Source: Puniceicoccaceae bacterium
Lineage (GTDB): Bacteria; Verrucomicrobiota; Verrucomicrobiia; Opitutales; Coraliomargaritaceae
Length of the DNA: 61,115 bases
Assembly: GCA_002729725.1 (NCBI GenBank)
Contig: PBYS01000059.1
Span: 1-61,115, forward strand
Reading direction: 5' to 3'
The notes under the pieces are model-generated. The model searched no databases. It was not told the DNA's origin and worked only from the letters and a program-made list of their open reading frames with translations. Within the stretch, counting starts at the first letter, position 1; every line of letters starts with the position of its first letter. Below are positions 31,192-39,925 of this stretch, one piece after another. The translations under genes were made by a program, and so were the position numbers.

Positions 31192-31425
31192 TTAAATTTT
31201 GTACGCCTTGACCAAGGACTTCGCCTTCCGCTTCAGACTCGCAGGTGTCGATTTGGAGACTACCATTTTTTCTAGCGCTTGGATGACGGTCTTGTCGGGC
31301 AAGAGATCCAGAATAAAAGTCTCCTCCAGTATTTCGCCAAGACGTTGTAGCGCTTTTTCACGGCTTTTGATGTCCGCGTCTTCGCAGCGGATTTGTTGTA
31401 GCAGGTCGTTTTCTTCAGATGTCAT
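31192..31425 (-). CDS. Small hypothetical protein (77 aa) upstream of dus
   Basis: A charged, helical protein ([19 protein letters not shown], then [18 protein letters not shown], with a basic C-terminus). It ends 4 bp before the dus start, so the two are probably co-transcribed. No family recognised. Confidence 0.6.
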   Translation of the reverse strand: MTSEENDLLQQIRCEDADIKSREKALQRLGEILEETFILDLLPDKTVIQALEKMVVSKSTPASLKRKAKSLVKAYKI

Positions 31426-31530
31426 ACTTTAATGAACTTTCATAGAGGAATAGCAAACTTCGTCGATGTTCTTGCTCAGTTTCGGTTTCATGTCATACAG
31501 GTCGTTTTTCAAATTTACTAGAAGACGACT

Positions 31531-32655
31531 TTGTATATGCAACAGCTTTTAACCATTGGCTTGATATTGTTTTGGAGCATCGCCTGCTGCCACGCGAGCG
31601 CTCCTGCTGCCCAGCCACTCGAATACGCACAGAATTTTGAAATCATCGCACAGCCCGACTATAAGCTGGTAACCGTCAAAAACCTCTTTCGCAACTCAAA
31701 GCGAAGCCATCGCTACGCACTCGTCCCACGCGACGCGCCCCTGCCCAAGCAACTGCCTAAGGATGCCCTGGTCATTCGCACGCCGGTGCGGCGTGTGGTC
31801 GTTATGGAGACGGTCTATATTGGCTATCTCGCTGCACTGGAGCAACTGGACAGCATCGTCGGCGCCGCCACAGTCGATTACATCAGCGAGCCAAGCATCC
31901 GCGAGCGCACACGCAGCGGTGCGATCAAGACGATCCAAATCGGGCAGAGCCTCAATATCGAGAGCCTGATACTGCTCCAGCCCGACCTGATCCTGACCAG
32001 TATCTCCGGCGATTCCACCTTTGACGTGCCACCGAAACTCATTCGTTCCGGCCTGCCGATCGTCATTACTGCAAGTTACATGGAGCGCCACCCACTCGCG
32101 CGTGCGGAGTGGATAAAATTCCTCGCGCCCTTTTTCGAAGTGCCGGAAAAGGCAGACGAAGTGTTCCAAAAGTCCGCTCAACGCTATGAAGCACTCCTAG
32201 CTAAAACACAGACAGTCAAAGCGCGCCCCAGCGTATTCAGCAGCGCCCCCTACTCCGGCACTTGGCACGTGGCAGGCGGCGACAGCTTCACCGCCCGCGC
32301 CATTCAAGACGCGGGCGGCCATTACCTGTGGTCAGACAACACCAGCCAAGGCGGCATCCCTCTCGACACCGAGCGCGTCTTTCTCAAAGCCGCCGAGGCG
32401 GACTACTGGATCGATCCCAGTCACTACCGCAGCCTCGGAGAGCTCTTCGCCGCGGACCCGCGCTTTGCCAAATTTCGCGCCACCCAAATCGGACAGGTCT
32501 ATAACAACACCCGCCAGGTCGGTGACAACGGCGGCAACAACATCTGGGAGCGTGGCATCGTGCACCCCGAAGAAGTCCTAGCCGATCTCATCAAGATATT
32601 CCACCCCGACTTACTGCCCGAGCACGAATTGATTTACTACGAAAATCTGAAATAG
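31531..32655 (+). CDS. ABC transporter substrate-binding protein, iron/cobalamin (BtuF/FecB-like) type
   Basis: A signal peptide (LLTIGLILFWSIACCHASA) precedes a periplasmic binding protein. Core motifs are RRVVVMETVYIGYLAALEQLDSIVGAA, the helix ESLILLQPDLILTS, LIRSGLPIVITASYMERHPLARAEWIKFLAPFF, and a long helical linker. This is the helical-backbone (class III, Peripl_BP_2) type serving iron-chelate, haem or cobalamin import. Its natural partners, a FecCD permease and ATPase, are not next to it but lie at 58932-60996 on the same strand, after the defence island. Confidence 0.88.
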   Translation: MYMQQLLTIGLILFWSIACCHASAPAAQPLEYAQNFEIIAQPDYKLVTVKNLFRNSKRSHRYALVPRDAPLPKQLPKDALVIRTPVRRVVVMETVYIGYLAALEQLDSIVGAATVDYISEPSIRERTRSGAIKTIQIGQSLNIESLILLQPDLILTSISGDSTFDVPPKLIRSGLPIVITASYMERHPLARAEWIKFLAPFFEVPEKADEVFQKSAQRYEALLAKTQTVKARPSVFSSAPYSGTWHVAGGDSFTARAIQDAGGHYLWSDNTSQGGIPLDTERVFLKAAEADYWIDPSHYRSLGELFAADPRFAKFRATQIGQVYNNTRQVGDNGGNNIWERGIVHPEEVLADLIKIFHPDLLPEHELIYYENLK

Positions 32656-32723
32656 GCGCTGCCGATTTACTCGTAGAAAAATTTGCCTTCGCCACAGCTC
32701 TTATAATTGAATCGGCTCACATC

Positions 32724-35700
32724 ATGGACTCGTACCTACCGAATAAACCTTTCCAATTGCAGTATCCAGCATGGAACGATTGGAAACCTTTTACTTTGAA
32801 AGGAATTGCCGACGCCACAGCGCTCGAGCAAGGATGCCTACTCTTCGTGGATGGACAGGTGACCCGTCTCAGCAAGCTAGCAGGAAAAGACGGCTTTGAG
32901 GCAAATGTGCGGGCCGATAAAGAATATAGCCTCAGCCTAAAAAAATTACCCCAGAAAAATCCCACTTGGCACTGTGAATGCGACAAGGGCAACAAAGCGA
33001 GCCCCTGCCAACACGCAGTCGCGGCATTGGCCGCGCTGGCCTACATCTTTCATAAGTACAACTTTATCTTTCTGAGCCCGATCCAGGCCAATATAAATCT
33101 GCTGGCGCGAAGCATTGACCAAGGCTCAAAACCCGTGCGCAAGAAACTGAGCCAGCTTCGCTTCGAGACCTACCACAAGAAGGGGCCCCTCCTGAGAGGT
33201 AACGCGGCTCTACCCGAAGAATTGTGCTATCAAGTGAATCCTTACTGTAGCTTGCACGAGAAAAACAAAACATATTTGCAGCTTCCGCCTTACGATGAAT
33301 GGGGCGCAATGCTCGAACTGCATCGCTACGTCGCAGCCAAGCAGCTCAAATTCGAAGCGGGAACAGCCCCAGAGGAGCATCTTAAAATTCGCCCCAAAAT
33401 CACAACCGTCCACCCTGAGATCGCCTTTGATTTTGCGTCAAAAAAGCGATTGGTGCTGGTTGAATCAGCATTCAACGAAGAAAAGTCTGACTCCATAGTC
33501 GAATACTTTTCGGATGAAGGCGTGCTCTTAAGCGACGGCACGCTGGCACGCGTCGCCACTGAGGAGATTGAGGATCTACTGCTATGTTTCGAGCCTGCCA
33601 CAGACCATTTTGAGTCTTATAAAACACCCGAGATTGGCATCCCCCCGGAGAGCTTCAACAGTCTCGCACTCACACTCGACAGCAAGCAGCGCGCAAAGCT
33701 CAAGCAGGCCCAATTGCAACGTAATGGAGTCCCCATCTCTTTAAAACCCGGCAAGGCCGCCCCCTCGCCACTCAAACTATCGCTGCGCATTCAATCATCC
33801 GGAAAAAGCGGCTATGCTTACTCATTGGACGGCTCAGTGGATCCGCATGCAGTCGATACTTCTGGCCTCATCACTGGCTGGTCGCATCTGGCCAGAGAGG
33901 CCGCACAGGGCGTAAAACTCATGGGCAGCAAAGTACGCATTCGGAAGTTACTCGAAATTTCCAGCAAGCTGCCGCTGCTGCCTAGCACCAAGGAACGCCA
34001 TGCTTTCATCGACACAATGCTGGAAGATCCCAGCTTCCAAAAGCCCGAATTCCACAAGGCAGCCAAACGCTTTTTAAAATCAATCGAATCCAACTACTGC
34101 CGCGGCAATGATACGATTCCGATGCTATTCCCCCGCGGCTCCCGTCAATCTCCCTGGCAACAGGTGCAGCTCCCCATGGCTGCCATCCTCCAAATCATTA
34201 CTGAATTAAATTTAATTAGTCAGACACAGACCCCGAGTCGAAAACGTACCGCCAACAAGCAAGACGAGCTGGCTAACTTACAGCGGCTCGCCTTGATCTG
34301 CAGTGCTTATGACATCGAACTCTCAGTCGACGGAAAACCGCTGGAGGCAGTCGCCGTCCAAATCGACATCGAAGCGGTGGCAGATGCGAAGCTGGACTGG
34401 TTTGAGCTAAAAGCGGAAATTCGTTGCGGCGAAGCAAGCATACCGCGTGAGCAATGGGAACAGCTCTTACATGGGCAACTTTTAATCAACATCGATGGCC
34501 GCACGGTCATTCCGCGCCTCGAAAAGGAAGCCGCCGTGCGGCAGCTCATCGCGCTGGTCCCCGAGACCACCAAGCATTCCAAGCAGCCGCAAGGCGAAGC
34601 CATCGGCAGAGCTTCGCGCCTGGACATGCTGCAATGGATCGAGCTCCGACGCCAGGGTGCCCATGTGCAGCTCCCCGAGGCGGCCGAGGCGATCTTCAAG
34701 GCACTCCTCACATTCGAAGGCATCCCGCAGCGCCGCCTGCCCCGTAGCATCCCCGCCCAGCTACGCGACTACCAAAAGCATGGCTACGATTGGCTGGTAT
34801 TTCTATACGAGCACCGCTTTGGCGCCTGCTTGGCAGACGATATGGGGCTGGGCAAAACCCTGCAAGCCATCGCCTTCCTCACTTATGTGAAAAATCACAG
34901 CAAGACCCGCAAGCGCTTCCTGATCGTGGTGCCCCCCAGCCTGCTCTTTAACTGGCAGAACGAGTTGGAGCAATTTTCCCCGAAATTAAAGACCGCAGAA
35001 TACGCCGGCACAAAACGCGACTTCGCAAGCTGCAAAAAAGCCGACGTTATTCTGACGACGTACGACATCCTTCGCCGCGACATAAAAACCCTCGAAGCCG
35101 AACACTTTGAGACAGTCGTCTTTGACGAAGCACAGACGCTCAAAAACCACGCATCACGCCGCACAAAAGCCGCCCACCGCTTAAACCGGCGCTTCTCACT
35201 GTGCCTCACCGGCACGCCCATGGAAAACCATCCCGGCGAATACCACACCATTATGGAACTGGCACTCCCGGGCCTAATGGGCAGCTACGATGCCTTTCAA
35301 AAAGATCTCCGCGAAGACAACAAGACGACCCTGCGCCGCGCTCAACCCTTTCTGCTGCGACGGACCAAGAGCGCCATTCTCAAAGAGCTGCCGCCGAAGC
35401 AAGAGACCGATCTCTATCTCGACATGAGCCAAGAGCAAAAAGAGATCTACACCCGCACCGTCGGTGAAGTTCGCGAAGAAGTGCTCTCCGCCTATCAAGA
35501 AAAGACCAAATCACAAGCAGGCATCATTGCACTCGCCGCCCTGACCCGCCTACGGCAGACATGCGTCTCCCCCGAGTTGCTGGGCAAGCCGATGAAAAGG
35601 CCAGCCCCGAAAATCGACTACCTGAGCAACAAGCTAAGCGAACTCGTAGAAGAAGGGCACTCCGCCCTAGTCTTCTCGCAATTTATTGGCAGCCTGGATT

Positions 35701-36134
35701 GCATCGAAAACGCCCTCTTAGCACAAGGCCTCACCCCGCTCCGACTCGACGGTTCCACCCCCACTCCCAAGCGGAAACAATTAGTCAAAGCTTTTCAAGA
35801 ATCAGAAACACCGCAGATCTTTTTAATCAGTCTAAGAGCTGGAGGCGTAGGGCTCAACCTAACCAATGCCAGTTATGTAATGCACGTAGATCCCTGGTGG
35901 AACCCAGCCGTCGAAAATCAAGCCAGCGATCGTGCGCATCGCATGGGGCAAAAGCAGACCGTCTTCATACAACGCCTACTGATGCGGCACACCGTCGAAG
36001 AGAAAATCATGACACTCAAAAAGCGGAAGCAAGCACTATTCGAATCGATCGTCAACGAGGGCAGTTCAGGCAAAAAAGGACAGCCACTCATCAGCAAAGA
36101 AGACTTCAAGTTTCTACTGTCTGAAGAAGCGTAA
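32724..36134 (+). CDS. SWIM-domain SNF2-family helicase
   Basis: The 1136-aa protein begins with a SWIM zinc finger (HCECDKGNKASPCQHAVAAL, about residues 83-102). A long middle region follows, then SNF2 motifs: ADDMGLGKTLQAIAF (Walker A), VVFDEAQTLKN (DEAQ box), CLTGTPMENH, ALVFSQFIGSLD, RAGGVGLNLTNASYVMHVDPWWNPAVENQASDRAHRMGQ. It is a dsDNA-translocating ATPase of the bacterial HepA/SNF2 type. Several such proteins belong to defence systems, but none of their standard partners is adjacent. It marks the left edge of the island. Confidence 0.93.
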   Translation: MDSYLPNKPFQLQYPAWNDWKPFTLKGIADATALEQGCLLFVDGQVTRLSKLAGKDGFEANVRADKEYSLSLKKLPQKNPTWHCECDKGNKASPCQHAVAALAALAYIFHKYNFIFLSPIQANINLLARSIDQGSKPVRKKLSQLRFETYHKKGPLLRGNAALPEELCYQVNPYCSLHEKNKTYLQLPPYDEWGAMLELHRYVAAKQLKFEAGTAPEEHLKIRPKITTVHPEIAFDFASKKRLVLVESAFNEEKSDSIVEYFSDEGVLLSDGTLARVATEEIEDLLLCFEPATDHFESYKTPEIGIPPESFNSLALTLDSKQRAKLKQAQLQRNGVPISLKPGKAAPSPLKLSLRIQSSGKSGYAYSLDGSVDPHAVDTSGLITGWSHLAREAAQGVKLMGSKVRIRKLLEISSKLPLLPSTKERHAFIDTMLEDPSFQKPEFHKAAKRFLKSIESNYCRGNDTIPMLFPRGSRQSPWQQVQLPMAAILQIITELNLISQTQTPSRKRTANKQDELANLQRLALICSAYDIELSVDGKPLEAVAVQIDIEAVADAKLDWFELKAEIRCGEASIPREQWEQLLHGQLLINIDGRTVIPRLEKEAAVRQLIALVPETTKHSKQPQGEAIGRASRLDMLQWIELRRQGAHVQLPEAAEAIFKALLTFEGIPQRRLPRSIPAQLRDYQKHGYDWLVFLYEHRFGACLADDMGLGKTLQAIAFLTYVKNHSKTRKRFLIVVPPSLLFNWQNELEQFSPKLKTAEYAGTKRDFASCKKADVILTTYDILRRDIKTLEAEHFETVVFDEAQTLKNHASRRTKAAHRLNRRFSLCLTGTPMENHPGEYHTIMELALPGLMGSYDAFQKDLREDNKTTLRRAQPFLLRRTKSAILKELPPKQETDLYLDMSQEQKEIYTRTVGEVREEVLSAYQEKTKSQAGIIALAALTRLRQTCVSPELLGKPMKRPAPKIDYLSNKLSELVEEGHSALVFSQFIGSLDCIENALLAQGLTPLRLDGSTPTPKRKQLVKAFQESETPQIFLISLRAGGVGLNLTNASYVMHVDPWWNPAVENQASDRAHRMGQKQTVFIQRLLMRHTVEEKIMTLKKRKQALFESIVNEGSSGKKGQPLISKEDFKFLLSEEA

Positions 36135-36144
36135 GCTAGGGATG

Positions 36145-36304
36145 GATCGCTCATCCAGCGAGCAAGCCCGGGCGGCAGAGCCAACCCGGCTACGACACTT
36201 CGATCCGATCAAACACTCATTCAACGTTCAACGTTCGCTGGCTCCCCCATCACGCCACCCAGACCAATTCCTGCAACTCATTAACCATCGGCGGTGCCAG
36301 CGAC
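36145..36304. repeat. Left copy of a duplicated module containing the 3' end of the WYL regulator gene
   Basis: The first about 105 bp (GCTCATCCAGCGAGC hairpin, GGGCGGCAGAGCCAACCCGG, CAAACACTCATTCAA) are repeated at 38344-38455. The end (36250-36304, minus frame) encodes SLAPPMVNELQELVWVA followed by a stop, nearly the last 17 codons of the intact WYL gene at 38981-39799. It is a gene-end fragment in the same orientation as the intact gene. Confidence 0.85.
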
Positions 36305-36368
36305 ATATCCACAGATTTACGCGGACCAAGGTCGAGGAAATGACTTGGAGTAACAACCCAACTCCTAC

Positions 36369-37721
36369 CTAACAAGCATACAAAGACATACGGTCAAGCT
36401 GACCACGATTCACTAATGTAGTTCTAACTAGCAAAGGTGATACATCAAAATAATCTGCCGCCGAATTGATATCATCCTCACTAGGGGCGCTAGTCCCTAG
36501 CTTGTCTGTCAAAGCATCATAAGGACACAGGAACTCTTGAGCAAAAGCTCGTTGAAATTTCTGGCGAGTTGTTTTGGCTTCCGTGGAAGGGATCAGCGTC
36601 TCGTTCTGATCAAAGTGCAAATGGTCTCCCAGTAAGCGACTCACCGCAAAACGACGAGTCGTTGAGTAGGATTTATTCAAGTATATATCGACATTCGTCG
36701 AATTCTGCCGCCGTAAACCAAATGGGATCTGAGTCGCTGCTGTTGCTCTCGATGTCAAATATCGATCAGGCATACTCAAAACACCTGCCAACTTCTTATT
36801 ATCGATCAGTCCATCTCCCAAATCCCATGCTTTACGCGCCTTGCGAGCCATCTCGGCGGCAACCTGCCAAGGCGTCTGCAATAAATCATTGCTACCACGG
36901 CTTCGCTTTCGACTCTTTGGCAATGTCGGCATGGAAATACGCGCCCCCCCTCCAGACTGCTTGGGTGCGCCCTGACCTAAAGCGGCAATCTTGGACAACT
37001 CATCGGCAACACCTTGCCGCGTCCCAGCCGCGAATTCTTCGATCCCATCCTGCCCAAAAGACTGAATCCCATCAACTAAAGATTGAATCATGCCTTCAGG
37101 CGCTTGATTCGGATCAAATCCCGCCAAAGCTTCAAGCTTACGCCACTGGCTAGCTGCAGCATCTTGACGCTCACTCAGCACTTCATTCCACAACAATGCC
37201 AAGTTCTCATCTGCTACCGCAAAAGAGTTTAATCGCTGAATGACTCCTTCAATAAAACCATCCACCGCGTGCTCAAAATCACTGGCAGTAATCCATGCAT
37301 GAAAATTCGCCAAGTAATTAACCGGTTCAAAATCAGCTGAAGCCTGACTTTGATTAACGAGAATACTCAAAATCGAGCCTTCACTCGAAATACTTGCATT
37401 CGGCCAAACATAGCCTCCACCCACTGCGGCCAAGTTATGCGCCATTTTCCAGTCAAGATCAGCCGATTTCAGATTCTGTGGTTCAGGCTCCCAACGTAAG
37501 CGCCACCAATTACTAGCCAACCAAACCGCTAGATCATAGGCACTCGCTCGAGTCTGATTACGAACGGTTCGAGCCGCCACATCCTCTAAGCGAGTGATAA
37601 AAGATTCTCCGACGGCCAACGATAAATCAGCAAAGCAGGCGCGATCGATATCGCTACCAGTCTCACGGGCAAGCCAATCGAATTGTATATCGAGTTTCCC
37701 TGTTTTAATTACTGATTCCAT
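36369..37721 (-). CDS. Degenerate ImmA/IrrE-like protein of a two-gene module
   Basis: The 450-aa protein has an unknown N-terminal 300 residues and a C-terminal region with the shape of an ImmA/IrrE (COG2856) metallopeptidase domain: FAVSRLLGDHLHF where HELGH would sit, RQKFQRAFAQEFLCPYDAL, and DDINSAADYFDVSPLLVRTTLVNRGQL. The HExxH zinc motif is absent (only GDHLH), so it is probably catalytically inactive or a divergent fold. It overlaps the upstream gene by 13 bp. Relatives with the same partner are known as hypothetical pairs. A defence or toxin-antitoxin role is an inference from location in an island and from flanking direct repeats. Confidence 0.75.
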   Translation of the reverse strand: MESVIKTGKLDIQFDWLARETGSDIDRACFADLSLAVGESFITRLEDVAARTVRNQTRASAYDLAVWLASNWWRLRWEPEPQNLKSADLDWKMAHNLAAVGGGYVWPNASISSEGSILSILVNQSQASADFEPVNYLANFHAWITASDFEHAVDGFIEGVIQRLNSFAVADENLALLWNEVLSERQDAAASQWRKLEALAGFDPNQAPEGMIQSLVDGIQSFGQDGIEEFAAGTRQGVADELSKIAALGQGAPKQSGGGARISMPTLPKSRKRSRGSNDLLQTPWQVAAEMARKARKAWDLGDGLIDNKKLAGVLSMPDRYLTSRATAATQIPFGLRRQNSTNVDIYLNKSYSTTRRFAVSRLLGDHLHFDQNETLIPSTEAKTTRQKFQRAFAQEFLCPYDALTDKLGTSAPSEDDINSAADYFDVSPLLVRTTLVNRGQLDRMSLYAC

Positions 37722-38128
37722 AATTCTAACACTTTATCCCGAAAAGGATCACTCTCTGGCATTGGAAATCCATGGTAGGTGCCATCCCCAGCATTTTCTA
37801 ACATTGCTTCCAGCGGAATACCTTCCTTCGTAACCGACCAAATATTTTGCGGAAAGCCATTACGCTGCTGCTGACTCACCAATTTACGCCTAATTCCCTC
37901 TTTCAACAAGGATATGGCCTCTTTTCTGGAAAAAACTCCCGCTTGATCGCACAGCGTTTTATACGCCCGAGGACTCGCAGGCGGCGTAAGGCCAAAATCA
38001 CCTGGGTTCTTTTTATGCTCAGGGTTCCCACCATAACGAACCTTGCACTCCCAACGCTTGATGTCCGACTCAGTTGGTGCCGGGTCGACTACGCGCTTGG
38101 GATTAAAAGATGTCCGACGTGTAAACAT
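37709..38128 (-). CDS. Conserved hypothetical protein, partner of the ImmA/IrrE-like gene
   Basis: The 139-aa protein starts MFTRRTSFNPKRVVDPAP (ATG at 38128; a 32-codon upstream extension is not conserved-looking). It contains RWECKVRYGGNPEHKKNPGDFGLTPPASPR, a segment I recall as recurrent in hypothetical proteins of mobile regions, and a C-terminal helix-turn-helix-like half (FSRKEAISLLKEGIRRKLVSQQQ). It overlaps the next gene by 13 bp, and both lie between direct repeats. Role unknown. Confidence 0.7.
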   Translation of the reverse strand: MFTRRTSFNPKRVVDPAPTESDIKRWECKVRYGGNPEHKKNPGDFGLTPPASPRAYKTLCDQAGVFSRKEAISLLKEGIRRKLVSQQQRNGFPQNIWSVTKEGIPLEAMLENAGDGTYHGFPMPESDPFRDKVLELWNQ

Positions 38129-38343
38129 AAATAATTCACATTTATGAGGCCTAAATCCAAGGGTGCAATTCGATAATGAGGCAACAAAATCAGAAAATGT
38201 TGAATCGTGCGTTGAAAATCTCAAAGAACAGCCAGCTCAGCTACACCGAACCATCCCGTCGCAAATTTAATCTTTCACTTTATTTCACACAAGCTTTGCT
38301 TGAGAGAGAGGGGGGAGGGAATCAAAGGGATGCTCGCTGAGTA

Positions 38344-38499
38344 AAATAGGCCTCGCTCATCCAGCGAGCAAAACCGGGCGGCAGAGCCAACCCGGCTACG
38401 GTGCCTCCGCCCATCAAACACTCATTCAAAATTCAACGTTGGACATTCGCTGGTTCCCCCATCACGCCAATCCACTCCAACCCCTGCAACTCATTAACC
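38344..38499. repeat. Right copy of the duplicated module with WYL-gene 3' end fragment
   Basis: It repeats the 36145-36304 module in direct orientation (CGCTCATCCAGCGAGCAAAA, GGCGGCAGAGCCAACCCGG, CAAACACTCATTCAA). It ends with a decayed WYL-gene end that reads VNELQGLEWIGVM on the minus strand; a 1-base change removes the stop. Together the copies flank the ImmA/IrrE-like two-gene module. Confidence 0.85.
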
Positions 38500-38534
38500 T
38501 AAATTCGGCAGTCGACTTAGGTTCGGCTTTTTAA

Positions 38535-38686
38535 ACCGTTAATTTACATTAACTTGCGCAAATATAGACAGTCGCCAAATTGGCGATTCAAAATTAGAAT
38601 AAAAGGAAAATGCTCTGATCATTGAAGCTTATGATTTCCAATGGATTGTGTCCTATTAATTAACGCAAATTAACGTAATTAACGGT
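38535..38686. repeat. About 24-bp imperfect inverted repeat, AT-rich
   Basis: ACCGTTAATTTACATTAACTTGCG (38535-38558) is matched in inverse by CGCAAATTAACGTAATTAACGGT (38664-38686). About 105 bp separate the arms. It may be the remnant of a small non-autonomous element or a structured site. No coding capacity seen. Confidence 0.65.
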
Positions 38687-38704
38687 TCAACTCATCTTTT
38701 TAGG

Positions 38705-38790
38705 ATTAACCATCGGCGCCCCAGACCGAATCGACCAATAGCTCGCTTCCACGCTTTCATTACGATAAACCGCCAGCGAGAGCTTGCGGA
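38705..38790 (-). pseudogene. Internal fragment of a WYL regulator gene
   Basis: The stretch starts with ATTAACCATCGGCG, from the gene's 3' end, then jumps to a copy of the gene interior. GCCCCAGACCGAATCGACC and CGCTTCCACGCTTTCATTAC correspond to 39369-39441 in the intact gene. It is an internally deleted relic (about 90% identical by eye). Downstream to 38980 the gap shows AT-rich hairpin-like sequence and nothing coding. Confidence 0.8.
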
Positions 38791-38980
38791 TCCAGCATAG
38801 CTGGAGACCGCTTATGGACTCTTATATTCGCTTATCCATTCATACGCAGAACTTATTAGAGGACCCTTCACACGCAGAATAAGTATAAGCGTATATTAGC
38901 GAAAATAAGCGGTTTTCGGCTACGCCGAATCTACGTCGCGATGGTATCTGGTGGCATTGGCGCACATCGCCTAATGAGCT

Positions 38981-39799
38981 TCACGCAATCCACTCCAACT
39001 CCTGTAACTCATTAACCATCGGCGGTGCCATCGACTCCCCCACAAAGCCCAGTCGCCGTAGCGTATAAAGCTTCATCGCTTTTCGAACAGTCAGAATGCA
39101 CTGCCCGTCCTCCATGCCATAGTCCATTTCCAAGGCACGTTGCTTGCCCGCATCAAGATCTGGATTCGGACGCAGCTGCAGATCCACGTTCTCAATCCAA
39201 TCACTGTCCACACGATCCGAAAATGGACTCGGCTCCGCTTTCCCCACCGACTCAAAGCGCCCAATCACAAAATCCAGAAATTGCTCTTTGTTATGGCAAA
39301 AGGCTCTGACGTGCCAGCGCAGCCCATCGTATCCAAACGCCCGCGGACTCATGCGCCGACTCACCGACGCCCCGGAGCGAATCGACCAATAGCTCGCTTC
39401 CACGCTTTCATTGCGATAAGCCGCCAACGAAAGCTTACGAAAAATCGCCAGATTCGCAGTGCGCTGCGGACGCGTCATTCCGAGAATAAACTCCCCCTCG
39501 CCTTCGTCTTTCATCATCGCGCTCGCCATATCGTGCATCGCTTCTCCAAAGTCAGCCTGCTGAAAGACCGTCCGCATCCGCGCCGAAGCGACATAACACT
39601 TTTGCCGCACATCATAGCTGCATGCCCCTGAATTCATCGAAGTGTAAGCCACCAGATCCTTCGTCGCCTGTGGCATCGAAATCCCAAAATGCTCACACAA
39701 ATCCTTCCGATTAATCGAGCCACGCCAATACAACAGACGCTCCACAAAAATAAGCCGCTGCTGCTCACTCCAAGCACTGATACTTTTCAAATTACTCAT
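38981..39799 (-). CDS. WYL-domain transcriptional regulator of the BrxR/CapW type
   Basis: The 272-aa protein has an N-terminal winged helix (QQRLIFVERLLYWRGSINRKDLCEHFGISMPQATKDLVAYTS), a WYL domain in the middle (VEASYWSIRSGA ... RMSPRAFGYDGLRWHVRAFCHNKEQFLDFVIGRF) and a C-terminal WCX-like part. The RWHVRAFCH...DFVIGR signature is that of BrxR/CapW repressors, which regulate BREX, CBASS and other defence genes. It is divergent from the Tat-exported protein gene (about 125 bp apart). The ATG at 39799 (MSNLKSIS) or 39808 could start it. It is the source of the fragments at 36.2, 38.4 and 38.7 kb. Confidence 0.85.
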   Translation of the reverse strand: MSNLKSISAWSEQQRLIFVERLLYWRGSINRKDLCEHFGISMPQATKDLVAYTSMNSGACSYDVRQKCYVASARMRTVFQQADFGEAMHDMASAMMKDEGEGEFILGMTRPQRTANLAIFRKLSLAAYRNESVEASYWSIRSGASVSRRMSPRAFGYDGLRWHVRAFCHNKEQFLDFVIGRFESVGKAEPSPFSDRVDSDWIENVDLQLRPNPDLDAGKQRALEMDYGMEDGQCILTVRKAMKLYTLRRLGFVGESMAPPMVNELQELEWIA

Positions 39800-39925
39800 A
39801 TTTAACATGAACTAGTAAACGAATGATCACAAGAAATGCAAGCCCCCAAAGACAACTAGCTTACTTTTTATGACCATTTTAGTTTTTAGTATTGAATTGT
39901 AAAAATCTATACACAGTTTGTTGCT

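Noticed and set aside
31430..31530. Cobalamin or iron riboswitch before the binding-protein gene
   Set aside because: No conserved box or paired-element pattern was recognised in the 100-bp leader.
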